Of a stretch of DNA of 22,500 bases, positions 1 through 22,500 are shown one piece after another. Under the pieces are notes generated by a model, which saw only the letters and a program-made list of their open reading frames with translations, did no database searches and had not been told where the DNA came from. Source of the stretch: Glandiceps talaboti (taxonomy: Eukaryota > Hemichordata > Enteropneusta > Spengelidae); the NCBI RefSeq assembly GCF_964340395.1, contig NC_135549.1:11422342-11444841 (forward strand). The letters run 5' to 3'. Positions within the stretch are counted from its first letter, which is position 1, and the number at the start of each line of letters is the position of its first letter. The translations under genes and the position numbers were made by a program.

Positions 1-358
1 CTCTTGCTTTATCCATCTGTGTTAGTCTCCCTTGACAGAATAGGCCATGGATTTGAGTATTTGTCGTCGTTTAGACCCTCACCCAACGTGACTGAATACC
101 GTATTTGTGCCTTTCGATTTTTCAAATAGTTCTTTCTGTTAACAGAAATATTGAAAATATGATATCCAGGGAAGATTGTTCTGTAGTGAATAGTCACCAC
201 GTTAAAGTTAAAATTCAGCTCCACACTAATGAGGCAACTATCAAAAATTAACACTCAACAGGTGTCAACCGACGCCTTGTACCACCACCACCAATTTAAC
301 CAGTAATCTCCTTGGTGTTTGTACAATATACTGTTGGTGCCGTGCAGCATTAGCCATC
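1..358 (+). other. Upstream region / probable 5' UTR of the membrane-protein gene
   Basis: This lies directly upstream of the proposed start codon. I see no convincing TATA box or initiator at a fixed distance. A short CCA-repeat patch lies near 281-291. The start codon at 359 has A at -3, which favours initiation. The 81-codon minus-strand frame at 9-254 resembles nothing known and is treated as chance. Transcription could start here or in an upstream exon outside the window. Confidence 0.35.
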
Positions 359-22227
<21,869 letters not shown>

Positions 22228-22500
22228 GTAAGTAAGAAACCAATCTAATGCTCGAAATTGAACGACTGAAGTCATAGACTCGAGTTGTTGTAACACTTAC
22301 CATATAGTTGCATATTTAGTACCTGCGGTCGACGGAAATTTGCCTGGACTTGTTAGATGACCTGGCGTTGAAGCCTAACGATCTCAACAGATTACCTATG
22401 TAATTTTGTTGTCGGAATTAGCAAAGTAAACAATCGCGTGCGCGTGTGTCCTTGAATTGCATTCCACTATCACTGCTCGTCTGTGAATTACATAGACGTT
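22228..22500 (+). other. Start of intron 6
   Basis: The sequence after the exon 6 donor continues to the window edge without an obvious acceptor-donor pair. I see no repeats or other features. Confidence 0.5.

Overview
This looks like nuclear DNA from an animal, probably a marine invertebrate; the species is not identifiable from the sequence. The evidence is AT-rich non-coding DNA, long introns, consensus GT-AG splice sites with polypyrimidine tracts, abundant microsatellites, TTAGGG-like runs and non-autonomous mobile elements. There are no long bacterial-type ORFs, no operons and no recognisable rRNA, tRNA or CRISPR array.

One protein-coding gene can be supported, on the + strand across almost the whole window. 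I read six exons: 359-419, 3542-3566, 15869-15957, 18016-18109, 20128-20402 and 22187-22227. All five internal junctions keep one open frame, with intron phases 1, 2, 1, 2, 1 and then phase 0 at the last donor. The predicted product has at least 195 residues: a signal peptide (about 1-21), a short ectodomain (about 22-90) with four cysteines, one transmembrane helix (about 91-115), a Y/K/R stop-transfer stretch, and a cytoplasmic tail rich in Ser, Thr and Asn that is still open at the window edge. It is a small type I membrane protein of a family I do not recognise. A possible alternative last exon (18194-18284) would replace the membrane helix and give a soluble six-cysteine form.

Layout: 1-358 is upstream or 5' UTR sequence. 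Intron 1 (420-3541) holds homopolymer G tracts and one copy of a TTAGGG-containing repeat. Intron 2 (3567-15868) is a 12.3 kb repeat-rich intron with a direct duplication (5429-5930), an 802-bp tandem duplication built around (CATA)n arrays (7986-9685), a polypyrimidine block (9911-10187), a second copy of the TTAGGG-containing repeat (10771-11045), and a decayed mobile element ending in a 221-nt (CT)n tract (13150-14200). Intron 3 (15958-18015) is plain. Intron 4 (18110-20127) holds a well-preserved 1.3-kb element with 13-bp inverted ends, six 146/147-bp tandem monomers, a (CAGA)n tail and a terminal hairpin. It resembles non-autonomous Helitron-like/Helentron ('pearl', DINE-1 type) elements. 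Intron 5 (20403-22186) holds a nearly perfect 268-bp palindrome without a loop, abutting a perfect 42-bp palindrome.

All coordinates and repeats were read by eye. The exon chain rests on splice-site quality, phase agreement and protein architecture, not on transcripts or homology.
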